The notes beneath the pieces were generated by a model. It searched no databases. It was not told where the DNA came from and worked only from the letters and a program-made list of their open reading frames with translations. A stretch of 64,000 nucleotides of DNA, from the NCBI GenBank assembly GCA_963824905.1, contig CAWGRH010000014.1:544815-608814 (forward strand), in the 5' to 3' direction. Position 1 is the stretch's first letter. Each line of letters opens with the position of its first letter. Shown piece by piece: positions 38,013 to 46,412 of this stretch. Made by a program: the position numbers and the translations under genes. Source of the stretch: JAJPKK01 sp963824905 (GTDB lineage: Bacteria > Pseudomonadota > Alphaproteobacteria > Rhizobiales > Xanthobacteraceae).

Positions 38013-38783
38013 CTAATCCGCCAGGCACCTCGCCGCCGCGAAGCTGTAGAGCCGCCGCTGGCCGATCAGGTGTGCGGTGAAGCCGAGCGCGCCGAATACT
38101 TTCAGGAACGCCGCGTTGCGGATGTTGAGCCCGCCGGTGAAGGCGCCGAACGCGGGCATGACCAGGCGCTCGCCGTCGGTCGCAAAGCATTTGCGGGTCT
38201 GGGTGCGGCCGCGCTGGTGGATGCGCGCGGCCGGGTGCAGGTGGCCGGAAATCTCGCCGAAGCTCTCCGCGCAACCTTCATCGCGAGAGGCGGCCCGCCC
38301 GCCTTCCGTCGGCTCGTGGCGGAACGACAGCGCGCCGAGCGCGAGCGCGCGGGCGAACACGCCGCCGATGCCCTCGCCCGGATCGGGGTCGTGATTGCCG
38401 GCGATCCACACCCAGTCGCGGCCGCGCTGCAACTCATGAAGCCGGGCGCGGTCCGTCGCGGCAAGCCGGGCGGGACCGCCGCCGTCGTGGAAATTGTCGC
38501 CGAGCGCGATCACCATGCGGGCCGCGTAACGCGCGATGACCGCGCCGAGAGCTTCCAGCGTCGCCGCGGTATCATAGGGCGGCATCAGCACGCCGCGCAC
38601 GGCAAACGCCGAGCCTTTTTCGAGATGCAGGTCGGAGACGACGAGCGCGCTTTCGTCGGGCCAGTAGAGCGCCCCGGCGAGATCGGCGACGAGAGTTACC
38701 CCTGCGACCGCGATTTCCGCGCCCGGCGCCGGCATCATCGCGGCACCCGCAAATACCGCCGGCGAAGGAGCCGCGTGCGTCAT
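38013..38783 (-). CDS. pdeM: ligase-associated DNA-damage endonuclease PdeM
   Basis: A 256-residue calcineurin-like metallophosphoesterase. Metal ligands are in VSDLHLEKG, ALGDNFHDGG, WIAGNHDPDP and SGHLHPAAR. PdeM proteins are encoded beside Lhr-like helicases and ATP-dependent ligases and are thought to process DNA ends. ATG 38783 overlaps the helicase stop by four bases (ATGA), so the two proteins are coupled. The nuclease and ligase usually found in the full four-gene set are not in this window. Confidence 0.87.
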   Translation of the reverse strand: MTHAAPSPAVFAGAAMMPAPGAEIAVAGVTLVADLAGALYWPDESALVVSDLHLEKGSAFAVRGVLMPPYDTAATLEALGAVIARYAARMVIALGDNFHDGGGPARLAATDRARLHELQRGRDWVWIAGNHDPDPGEGIGGVFARALALGALSFRHEPTEGGRAASRDEGCAESFGEISGHLHPAARIHQRGRTQTRKCFATDGERLVMPAFGAFTGGLNIRNAAFLKVFGALGFTAHLIGQRRLYSFAAARCLAD

Positions 38784-41326
38784 TGCATGGCCTCTTTCAC
38801 GAGTTCCGCCTCGGCTTCGGCGAGCAGGGTGTCTCCTGCTTCGCCATAAACGGATTCGCGGCCGATCTCCAGCATCACCGGCACCGCAAGTGGGGATACG
38901 TGGTCGAGCGCGGCGTGGACGACATGGCCCTTCACTCGCGCAAGCATGGTGGCGAGGCGCCTTATGTCGAGAAGCCCGGCCGCCGCCTCCTGCCGGGCGG
39001 CGCGCAGCAGGATGTGGTCGGCCTGGTGGCGACGCAGCACGTCGTAGACGAGATCGGTCGAGATCGTCATCTGGCGCTGCTTCTTCTCTTCGCCGGGCGT
39101 GCGGCGCTGGATCAGGCCGGAGATGATGGCGCATTGGCGGAACATGCGCTTCATCAACGCGGATTCGGCAAGCCACGCTTCGAGGTCGTCGCCCAGCATG
39201 TCTTCGTCGAAGAGATCGGCGAGCGAGAGCGTGCCGGTGCGGATCGCGCGGGCGGGATCGCCGAGGCTCCACACTGCGAGGGCATATTCGTTGGCGACGA
39301 AGCCGAGCGGACGTAGCCGTGCCCGCTCGAGCCTTCGCGTCAGCAGCATGCCCAGTGTCTGATGAGCGAGCCGGCCTTCGAAGGGGTAGCAGACGAGGTA
39401 GCTCTTGTCGCCGCGCGGAAAAGTCTCGACCAATAGCTCGCCCGGCTTCGGCACGACCGAGCGCCACTGCTGAAATCCAAGCCATTCGCGTACCTGGTCC
39501 GGCAGTGCGGACCACGCGCTGGGTCGCGAGATGAGATCGCGCACGCGCGCGGCGAGGTAGGTGGAGAGCGGAAACTTGCCGCCCATGTAGGCCGGGACCT
39601 TGGGGTCCTCGCTGTGCGCGCGCGAGACATAGGCCTCGTCCTCTGCCATCGCCTCGTAGCGCAGCACCTCGCCGGAGAACACGAAGGTGTCGCCCGGCGT
39701 CAGCCCCTCGATGAAGTATTCCTCGAGCTCGCCGAGCACGCGGCCGCCGCGCGCGATGATGCCGGTCGGGCCACTCCCGGCCGATTTGCCCGTCGCGCTC
39801 CGCCCGTGGTGCCCGGAGCGCACCAGCCGCACCTTGATCATCGTCTCCTCGACGATGGTGCCGACATTGAGCCGGTACTGCTGGGCGACGCGCGGATTGG
39901 CGACGCGCCAGCGGCCGTCGGCGCCCTGGCGGATTTTTGCGAAGCGCTCGTAGACCTTGAGTGCGTAGCCGCCGGTCGCGACGAAATCGAGCACCGCGTC
40001 GAAGTCCTCGCGAGACAGCGCAGCAAACGGCGCGGCGGTGCGGACCTCGTCGTAGAGCGCGTCGGCGAGGAACGGCGCGCCGCAGGCGCGGCCCAGCACG
40101 TGCTGGGCGAGCACGTCGAAGGCGCCGGTGCGCAGCGGCGGAGTATCCTGCGCGCCCGCTTCCACCGCCTCGATGCCGGCCCGGCATTCGAGCACCTCGA
40201 AGCGGTTCGCGGGAACGAGCACCGCCTTCGACGGCTCGTCGAGGCGGTGATTGGCGCGCCCGATCCGCTGGGTGAGCCGCGAGGCGCCCTTGGGCGCGCC
40301 GACATTGATGACGAGGTCGACGTCGCCCCAGTCGATGCCGAGGTCGAGTGAGGAGGTGCACACCACTGCTTGAAGTTTTCCCGCCGCCATCGCCGCTTCG
40401 ACCTTGCGGCGCTGCGCGGCGTCGAGCGAGCCGTGATGAAGCGCGATGGCGAGCCCGTCGTCGTTGATGCGCCACAGCTCCTGGAACAGCATCTCCGCCT
40501 GGCTGCGCGTGTTGACGAACATCAGCGTGGTGCGGTGCCGCTTGATGAGCTCGTACATCTCGCCGAGCGCGTGGCGCGCCGAGTGCCCCGCCCAGGGCAG
40601 GCGCTCCGCGGTGTCGAGCATCGTCACCTGCGGCGCGGCGCCTCCTTCGGCCACGATCAGGTCGGCGCTCGCGACACCTCCCGGCGGCTGCGGCACGAGA
40701 TAGCGGCAGAGGTCGCCGGGCTCGGCCACGGTCGCCGAGAGGCCGATGGCGCTGGCCTGCGGCGCGAGCTGATAGAGCCGCGCGAGGCCGAGGGAGAGCA
40801 GGTCCCCGCGTTTCGAGGTCACCAGTGCATGCAGCTCGTCGAGCACGATTCGCTCGAGGGTGCCGAACAGGTAGGGCGCATCGGCGGTCGAGAGCAGGAG
40901 CGCGATCTGCTCCGGCGTGGTGAGCAGGATGTCGGGCGGATAGCGGCGCTGGCGCACGCGCTTCGAGGCCGGCGTGTCGCCGGTGCGGGTCTCGATTCTG
41001 ATCGGTAGGCCCATGTCGGCGACCGGCCGTTCGAGGTTGCGGTGAACGTCGATTGCGAGCGCCTTGAGCGGGGAGATGTAGAGGGTATGAAGGCCGCCTG
41101 ATTGCAGGCCCCTGCGCGCCGGCCGCCCGGCAAGCTCGACCAGGGTCGGCAGGAATCCGGCGAGCGTCTTGCCGGCGCCGGTCGGCGCGATCAGCAGCGC
41201 CGAACGCCCTGCGCGCGCCTTGTCGAGAAGCGCCAGCTGATGCTCGCGCGGCGCCCAGCCCCGCTCGGCGAACCATCGCGCAAACGGTTCCGGCAGAGGG
41301 GATTCCTGGGGATGCAGAAGGGCCAC
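38780..41326 (-). CDS. ligase-associated DEXH-box helicase (Lhr-like)
   Basis: An approximately 848-residue superfamily 2 helicase. Motif I is APTGAGKT, motif II DELH, motif III SATV, motif VI QRIGRANHR, and the Lhr-type winged-helix and C-terminal domains follow. It would unwind damaged DNA together with PdeM. The start is uncertain: GTG 41326 gives VALLHPQESPLPEPFARWF and is the last usable start before the conserved region, but no Shine-Dalgarno is evident. The longer frame to 41569 is only repeat DNA read through. Transcription is towards pdeM. Confidence 0.87.
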   Translation of the reverse strand: MALLHPQESPLPEPFARWFAERGWAPREHQLALLDKARAGRSALLIAPTGAGKTLAGFLPTLVELAGRPARRGLQSGGLHTLYISPLKALAIDVHRNLERPVADMGLPIRIETRTGDTPASKRVRQRRYPPDILLTTPEQIALLLSTADAPYLFGTLERIVLDELHALVTSKRGDLLSLGLARLYQLAPQASAIGLSATVAEPGDLCRYLVPQPPGGVASADLIVAEGGAAPQVTMLDTAERLPWAGHSARHALGEMYELIKRHRTTLMFVNTRSQAEMLFQELWRINDDGLAIALHHGSLDAAQRRKVEAAMAAGKLQAVVCTSSLDLGIDWGDVDLVINVGAPKGASRLTQRIGRANHRLDEPSKAVLVPANRFEVLECRAGIEAVEAGAQDTPPLRTGAFDVLAQHVLGRACGAPFLADALYDEVRTAAPFAALSREDFDAVLDFVATGGYALKVYERFAKIRQGADGRWRVANPRVAQQYRLNVGTIVEETMIKVRLVRSGHHGRSATGKSAGSGPTGIIARGGRVLGELEEYFIEGLTPGDTFVFSGEVLRYEAMAEDEAYVSRAHSEDPKVPAYMGGKFPLSTYLAARVRDLISRPSAWSALPDQVREWLGFQQWRSVVPKPGELLVETFPRGDKSYLVCYPFEGRLAHQTLGMLLTRRLERARLRPLGFVANEYALAVWSLGDPARAIRTGTLSLADLFDEDMLGDDLEAWLAESALMKRMFRQCAIISGLIQRRTPGEEKKQRQMTISTDLVYDVLRRHQADHILLRAARQEAAAGLLDIRRLATMLARVKGHVVHAALDHVSPLAVPVMLEIGRESVYGEAGDTLLAEAEAELVKEAMQ

Positions 41327-41399
41327 CGGAAAGGAGCTAGTTTTCCTTCCGTGGCGACGCAAGGGCGGATGGGGCGGCGGCGCCGAGCCGCCGCCCTCT

Positions 41400-41511
41400 G
41401 ACCTCGTCCTGAGGAGCGTCCGCAGGACGCGTCTCGAAGGGCGGCCGCGGGCCCCGGCGTGTGGGGCCATCCTTCGAGACGCCCGCTTCGCGGGCTCCTC
41501 AGGATGAGGTC
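41400..41511. repeat. palindromic intergenic repeat, family C copy 2
   Basis: GACCTCGTCCTGAGGAGCG on the left mirrors CTCCTCAGGATGAGGTC on the right; the interior has GCGTCTCGAAGG and GAGACGCCCGCTTCGCGG, as at 479-590. Confidence 0.85.
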
Positions 41512-41524
41512 GGTGGAGGAATGT

Positions 41525-41618
41525 GTAGCCCGCATGCGCGCAGCGACATGGGGGAATCACCCGCGACATGCCCTATCCAGCCGTCGATCCCGGACGTGGC
41601 TTGGCTCACCCGGGCTAC
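41525..41618. repeat. palindromic intergenic repeat, family D (GTAGCCC type)
   Basis: Starts GTAGCCCGCATGCGCGCAGC and ends GGCTCACCCGGGCTAC, so the ends are inverted copies. A short relative, GTAGCCCGGATTGAGC, is at 44105. It ends 12 bases before argB's stop and directly follows the family C repeat. Confidence 0.7.
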
Positions 41619-41629
41619 AAACCCGCGCC

Positions 41630-42523
41630 TCACTTCGTGAGCAGAGTTCCGGCGCCGAGGTCGGTCAGAAGCTCGAGCAGCACGGCATGCTCGACCTTGC
41701 CGTCGAGGATGACGACGCCCTCGACGCCGGCTTCGAGCGCGTAGATGCAGGTCTCGACCTTGGGGATCATGCCGCCCGAGATGGTGCCGTCGGCGATCAG
41801 CCGCCGGGCATCGGCGATGGTGAGCTGCTTGATGAGCTGCTTCGACTTGTCGAGCACGCCGGGCACGTCGGTGAGCAGCAGCAGGCGCTTTGCCTTGAGC
41901 GCGCCGGCGATGGCGCCGGCGAAGGTATCGGCATTGACGTTGTAGGTGCCGCCGACCGACGACATCGCGACAGGCGCCAGCACCGGGATCAGCTCACGGC
42001 CGAGAATCTGGTCGAGCACGGTGACGTCGACCTTGTCGGGCTCGCCGACGAAGCCGAGGTCGACGATTTTCTCGATCTGCGATCCCGGATCGACCACGGT
42101 GCGGTTGACCTTGCGGGCCACCACCATGTTGCCGTCCTTGCCGCACAGGCCGACCGCCTTGCCGCCCGCCTCGTTGATGTAGCCGACGATCTGCTTGTTG
42201 ATCGACCCGGCGAGCACCATCTCGACGATCTCGATCGTGGCGGCGTCGGTGATGCGCAGCCCGGCAGCGAACTCGGACTTGATGCCGAGCCGCTTGAGCA
42301 TGTCGCCGATCTGCGGACCGCCGCCGTGGACCACCACCGGATTGATCGCGGTCTGCTCGAGCAGCACGATGTCGCGGGCGAAACTGCGCGCCGCGTTCTC
42401 CTCGCCCATGGCATGGCCGCCATATTTCACGACGACGGTCTCGTCGTCGTACTGCTGCATGTGCGGCAGCGCTTCGGAGAGGACGCGGGCGGTTTCGTAA
42501 GGCGAGATCGACGGCGACTGCAT
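41630..42523 (-). CDS. argB: acetylglutamate kinase
   Basis: A 297-residue amino-acid kinase phosphorylating N-acetylglutamate, the second step of arginine synthesis. Diagnostic words: VVKYGGHAMG (phosphate/Lys site), VVVHGGGPQI, NADTFAGAIAGAL, LTDVPGVL and GGMIPKVE. ATG 42523 is chosen over 42541 because GGAG lies eight bases before it, inside the longer reading. In related genomes argB often follows engB; here DUF423 and an accessory block intervene. The DUF423 gene lies 64 bases upstream on the same strand. Confidence 0.96.
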   Translation of the reverse strand: MQSPSISPYETARVLSEALPHMQQYDDETVVVKYGGHAMGEENAARSFARDIVLLEQTAINPVVVHGGGPQIGDMLKRLGIKSEFAAGLRITDAATIEIVEMVLAGSINKQIVGYINEAGGKAVGLCGKDGNMVVARKVNRTVVDPGSQIEKIVDLGFVGEPDKVDVTVLDQILGRELIPVLAPVAMSSVGGTYNVNADTFAGAIAGALKAKRLLLLTDVPGVLDKSKQLIKQLTIADARRLIADGTISGGMIPKVETCIYALEAGVEGVVILDGKVEHAVLLELLTDLGAGTLLTK

Positions 42524-42587
42524 GGGACGGGCTCCGGCCATGGGGCCCGGGTTCTTTAGCGGGCAAGCCGCCGGCACGGAAGGGGCG

Positions 42588-42956
42588 TCAGCGGCCGCGC
42601 AGAATTATGACGAATGCGGCGATCGTCAGCACAAGCCAGGAGACGATGAGGATCGTCCCGCCAGCGGGCGCGGCCATCGGAAACAGGCGATGCCCGGCAA
42701 AGGCCCGCATCGAGACGTCGCCGGCAAACAGCGCACCGCCGAGCACATAGCCGGCCATCGCGACGAAGGCCGCCGGCGCCCACAGCAGCCCTTGCGGGAC
42801 GAGAGCGGCGACGCCGAGCACCGCGACCGCATGGAACAGCAGGAGATACGCCGCGCTGTCCAGCCCGGCGCCGGGCGCCGCATGGGCCGCGGCGGCAGCG
42901 AGGACGACGCCGGCCGCCCCCATCAGCGAGGCGAGCACCACGAGAGTCGAAATCAT
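42588..42956 (-). CDS. DUF423-family small membrane protein
   Basis: A 122-residue protein with four predicted membrane helices: an N-terminal one with ASLMGAAGVVLAAAAAHA, then SAAYLLLFHAVAVLG, FVAMAGYVLGGALFAGD and a C-terminal VSWLVLTIAAFVIIL. The His/Ala pattern and the GGTILIVSW near the end match DUF423 (YgdD-like). ATG 42956 has GGAGG nine bases upstream; the longer frame upstream is not protein-like. Function unknown. Confidence 0.83.
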   Translation of the reverse strand: MISTLVVLASLMGAAGVVLAAAAAHAAPGAGLDSAAYLLLFHAVAVLGVAALVPQGLLWAPAAFVAMAGYVLGGALFAGDVSMRAFAGHRLFPMAAPAGGTILIVSWLVLTIAAFVIILRGR

Positions 42957-43224
42957 CAAAGGCGCCTCCGGAAAATGTCTCCGCAGCGTGCTCCTACTCC
43001 CCGCGCGCGGGGAGTAGGTCCGCTCACGCGCTCCGACCTCTGCCGCATGCGGGGAGAGGTTATCCCTCCGCTTCGAGAAATGTGAATCGAAAAGTCCCAT
43101 CGCATGTTCGCCGGCGGCGGCGAAGCGGAATCCGCGCGCGAATGCAGATTTCTCTGCACGCATTGTGTTGCCGGCCGGGCAGGCGATGCTACAGTCCCCC
43201 GCAACAAAACCAAGGGAGGAGCAC

Positions 43225-43632
43225 ATGAACAAGTTGATCATTCCGGCCATGCTGGTGACGACATGCGTCGGCGGACTGGCGGTGTGGGCGCAGACCCCGC
43301 AGCGGCCGGCACTCCAGAACAACCGCTACTTCACGACGCCGCTCGAGAACGACGCGGGCCGCGAGGTTTCGATGCAGTCGGTCACCATGCCGCCCGGCGC
43401 CGGCAACCAGTTCCACCGCCATCCCGGCGACCAGTGGACCGCGGTGCAGGAGGGCGAGGTCACCTTCACGGTGCAGGGACAGCCGCCGAAGGTTCTCAAG
43501 GTGGGCGACAGCAATTACGTGCCGCGCGGCACCGTCCACCGCCAGCAGAATCTGACCGACAAGCCGGCGCGCTACATCGAGATGCGGGTTTTCGACAAGG
43601 GCAAGCCGGCTTCCGAGCAGATGACGCAATAA
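43225..43632 (+). CDS. exported cupin-domain protein
   Basis: A 135-residue protein with an N-terminal signal or anchor (LIIPAMLVTTCVGGLAVWAQ) and one cupin barrel. The metal-binding half is NQFHRHPGDQWTAVQEGE and the second half has PRGTVHRQQN. ATG 43225 has GGGAGGA six bases upstream. It stands alone between DUF423 and a small DUF2158 gene. A periplasmic metal- or ligand-binding role is likely; the substrate is unknown. Confidence 0.83.
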   Translation: MNKLIIPAMLVTTCVGGLAVWAQTPQRPALQNNRYFTTPLENDAGREVSMQSVTMPPGAGNQFHRHPGDQWTAVQEGEVTFTVQGQPPKVLKVGDSNYVPRGTVHRQQNLTDKPARYIEMRVFDKGKPASEQMTQ

Positions 43633-43867
43633 GTCACGCGATGCGCGGCGAACCCGTGTGCGCGGGTTCGCCGGAGCTGACCTTTGGCGAGGGCTCGGCT
43701 CAGCCGTCGCGCGCCGCAAGCGGCGCCACCGGATGCGATGATGCGCGCGATCCAATATCGATCTGCGTTGAACATATTATGGGCAGTGCCGGGCCTTGCT
43801 GCCCGGTGTTGCATACCCCAGAGTGCGGCGACTTATCCGTCATGGTTGCAGAGGCAACGAGGACCAG

Positions 43868-44062
43868 ATGTCGATCGCACCTTTCAAGCCGGGCGACACG
43901 GTTCGCCTGAAATCCGGTGGTCCCGCGATGACGGTGAAAGTCATCGAGGGTGATTGGGTTTCCTGCGATTGGTTCGAGGGCTCGAAGAAGCACGAGGATA
44001 CGTTTCCCGTCGCCGGGCTCGATCTCGACAACTCGTTCGACGCGCAACGGCCGCGTTGGTAG
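43868..44062 (+). CDS. DUF2158-family small protein
   Basis: A 64-residue cytosolic protein. FKPGDTVRLKSGGPAMTV followed by GDWVSCDWFEG is the DUF2158 (YodC-like) pattern of a small beta-barrel. ATG 43868 is the start of the conserved region. The only upstream Shine-Dalgarno candidate is GAGG at about 43858. Function unknown. Confidence 0.8.
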   Translation: MSIAPFKPGDTVRLKSGGPAMTVKVIEGDWVSCDWFEGSKKHEDTFPVAGLDLDNSFDAQRPRW

Positions 44063-44104
44063 CGGCCGCGCCAATTCTCCGACCTTGTGCCAAGCTCTCA
44101 GCTA

Positions 44105-44190
44105 GTAGCCCGGATTGAGCGCAAGCGAAATCCGGATCTGGCTTTGGGGCGTGTTTGATTCGAAGTGGAATCGTCATGGCCGGCGATGAC
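44105..44190. repeat. two truncated palindromic repeats
   Basis: GTAGCCCGGATTGAGC...GAAATCCGG (44105-44136) forms a hairpin of the family D type. GTCATGGCCGGCGATGAC (44173-44190) is what remains when the middle of a family A repeat is lost, leaving only the outer arms. Confidence 0.6.
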
Positions 44191-44211
44191 GGCAGGTGCT
44201 GACGCTTCCGC

Positions 44212-45072
44212 CTACCGCTGCGTCTTTTTGAAATACCGCAGGTCGGGCGGCGGCTGGTCCCTGCGGGCCGGCATCAGCATTCCCTCGCCGCTGAGATAAT
44301 AGTGCTCCTCGCCGATCATCACCTGCCCGTTGAATTCGTTGCAGATGAACTCCGGCCATTGCGCCTTGAGATCGGAATTGCGGACATAGCGCTTGTCGAC
44401 CGTCCATGGACGGGTGAGCGCGTTGTCGATCACGGTGATTTCGTCGTGCAGCAGGTTGGGGTCGCGCTTGTCGATGAAGATGCGCTCCTTGAACACCGAC
44501 TGGTTGTCGCGGTGGGTCGGAATGCCGGAAATGTCGTAGACGCGGTTTCCCTTGAAGCCGCGCGTCTCGACCTGCAGCACGTCGAACTTGCCGTCGCCGT
44601 CCTCGTCGATCCATTTGCCGATCGAGTAGCCCTGGATCGTCGGCTCGATATCGGCCGGCCAGTCGCGCCCGTCGGTGAAGATGCGGCGCAGCGGGTCGTA
44701 GTCGGCGATCAGCACGTAGGTCGTGCCGGGGGTGACGACGAATTCCAGCGGGCGGAAGGCGATCATCATGAACGGCATGCCGGCGCCGCGGCACAGCACG
44801 TGCTCGGAGCTGTTGCCGAGGCCGCCATTCTGCTGGTCCTTGATGCTCTCCTCGAGGATTTTCTGGTACTCCGGCGTCAGCGGCGCCTGCTGACCGTTGC
44901 CCCACGGCTTTGTCTGGTCGAACGAGGGTTGGCCCGGAATCCCGGGAACGACGAACCGCTCCCACTGCCCCTTGAAATCGGGGTAGAGCGAATAATCGAA
45001 AATCTGTGCCTCGGCCGACGATGCCGCAGCGGCAACGAGCGCGACGGCACCGAGCCATACCTTACCGAACAT
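44212..45072 (-). CDS. exported protein of unknown function with a calcium-loop-like motif
   Basis: A 286-residue secreted protein; signal peptide 1-22 (ends SSAEA, before QIFDY). The mature part has FKGQWERFVVPGIPGQPSFD near the N-terminus. An acidic loop IDEDGDGKFDVLQV resembles an EF-hand or dockerin calcium site. The repeated aromatic/charged segments TVDKRYVRNSD and EEHYYLSGEG suggest a lipid- or ligand-binding beta fold. I do not recognise the family. It is divergent from the thiaminase-like gene (96 bases between starts), so both may share regulation. Confidence 0.75.
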   Translation of the reverse strand: MFGKVWLGAVALVAAAASSAEAQIFDYSLYPDFKGQWERFVVPGIPGQPSFDQTKPWGNGQQAPLTPEYQKILEESIKDQQNGGLGNSSEHVLCRGAGMPFMMIAFRPLEFVVTPGTTYVLIADYDPLRRIFTDGRDWPADIEPTIQGYSIGKWIDEDGDGKFDVLQVETRGFKGNRVYDISGIPTHRDNQSVFKERIFIDKRDPNLLHDEITVIDNALTRPWTVDKRYVRNSDLKAQWPEFICNEFNGQVMIGEEHYYLSGEGMLMPARRDQPPPDLRYFKKTQR

Positions 45073-45168
45073 AGTCTGGTCTCCACACGATTCCCTCACA
45101 GGCGGGGCGCGGATAATATAGCCCGGATCATGACAAGCGAATCCAGGTGTTTTCTCAGGTTGAGAGCC

Positions 45169-46395
45169 ATGTCGAAAATTCGTGCCGCCGTTCTGCTGCT
45201 GTGCCTTCTCGCCGGCGTGGTCGCGCCGCAACTGGCGCAGGCCGCCTCGGATGCGATCACGCTTCGCATCGCTCTCTACCCCTACGTTCCCGAGCGCTAC
45301 GCGCTGTTCGCGCTGCTCGCGCAGGGATTCCAGCGCCGCAATCCGGGCGTGACGCTCGACCTCGTCGAGGTCGATCCTGCGAGGGATTACTACGCCGGCG
45401 GCCTCGTCGCGCTCGACGCCGATGTCTACGAGATCGACACCATCCTGCTCGACGAGGTGATCGCGGCGAACAAGATCGCGCCGCTCGACCTTGCGCTCGG
45501 CGGATTTGCGCCCGAATCCGTCGCGGCGGTGACGCGCAACGGCCGGGTCTTCGCGTTGCCGCACTGGCTGTGCGGGAACTTCCTGTTCTATCGCAAGGAC
45601 GATACTGCAATCCGCGACGCCGTGACCTGGGCCGATCTTGTGCGCGTCCTTGCGCGCCGCCGCGAGAACATCTTCGTCGACCTCTTCGGCCATCTCACTC
45701 TCGGTGAGTGGTACATCACGATGCTCGCGGAGAAATCGGGGCTCGCGGCCGCGCAAGCGGCGGTGCTCGGGAGCCGCGCGCCGGACGCCGATGCCGTCGC
45801 CGCGCTCGCGACGATTCTCGCGGGCTGCCCGACCGGCTATTGCCGCAGCGAGGCGATGCACGATCGTCCCGGCTTCTATGCGCGCGCCTTCGTCCACGGC
45901 GCTGCGGCGGCCTATGTCGGCTATTCCGAGACGGCCCACTACGCCCTGCAGGAGATCATCGACAATTGCCTGCCGGGCTCGGGTTGCTTGTCGGCCGACG
46001 ATATCGCCGTCCGCAGTCTGCCGTCGCTCATCGCGGGATCGCCCGCACGCGGCATCGGCTGGGTCGATGGCCTAGCGATGTCGGGGACGCTGACGGGGGT
46101 GAAAAAGGCCGCGGCCCTCGCGTTTCTCGGCTTCGCCACCTCGGACGAGGGCTATCGCCCCATCCTCGAGCCGCGCGGGCTCGAAGCGCCGCGCTATCTC
46201 CTGCCCGCGCGCACTGGCCTCGCGCTCGCCGGCACGCCGCTCTATCCGAACTTCTACGCCGCCCACGCCGGACGCGAGACCGGCACTGCGGCTGGCCTCA
46301 ATGCCCGGCTGCGGGCGCTCGCCGAACGGATCACCTGCGAGCTTCCGATCGACCGCACCGATACGCGGACCTTGGCGGCCTGCAATGTGCGGTGA
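45169..46395 (+). CDS. secreted thiaminase I-like protein (thiamine pyridinylase)
   Basis: A 408-residue protein with a signal peptide (1-25, ends LAQAA) and a periplasmic-binding-protein fold beginning LRIALYPYVPERYALF. Thiaminase I is built on that fold and uses a Cys nucleophile with a Glu base. Here ALPHWLCGNFLFYRK places the Cys at 135, matching the enzyme's LPQILCTNLLFYRK, and AYVGYSET places the Glu at 254, matching its AFIGYSES. Spacing (119 residues) is close to the known enzyme. The reaction swaps thiamine's thiazole for another base. An ordinary sugar- or amine-binding protein is the alternative, but both catalytic residues argue against it. ATG 45169 fits the signal peptide. Confidence 0.78.
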   Translation: MSKIRAAVLLLCLLAGVVAPQLAQAASDAITLRIALYPYVPERYALFALLAQGFQRRNPGVTLDLVEVDPARDYYAGGLVALDADVYEIDTILLDEVIAANKIAPLDLALGGFAPESVAAVTRNGRVFALPHWLCGNFLFYRKDDTAIRDAVTWADLVRVLARRRENIFVDLFGHLTLGEWYITMLAEKSGLAAAQAAVLGSRAPDADAVAALATILAGCPTGYCRSEAMHDRPGFYARAFVHGAAAAYVGYSETAHYALQEIIDNCLPGSGCLSADDIAVRSLPSLIAGSPARGIGWVDGLAMSGTLTGVKKAAALAFLGFATSDEGYRPILEPRGLEAPRYLLPARTGLALAGTPLYPNFYAAHAGRETGTAAGLNARLRALAERITCELPIDRTDTRTLAACNVR

Positions 46396-46412
46396 CGTTG
46401 GGCTGATGCGCG

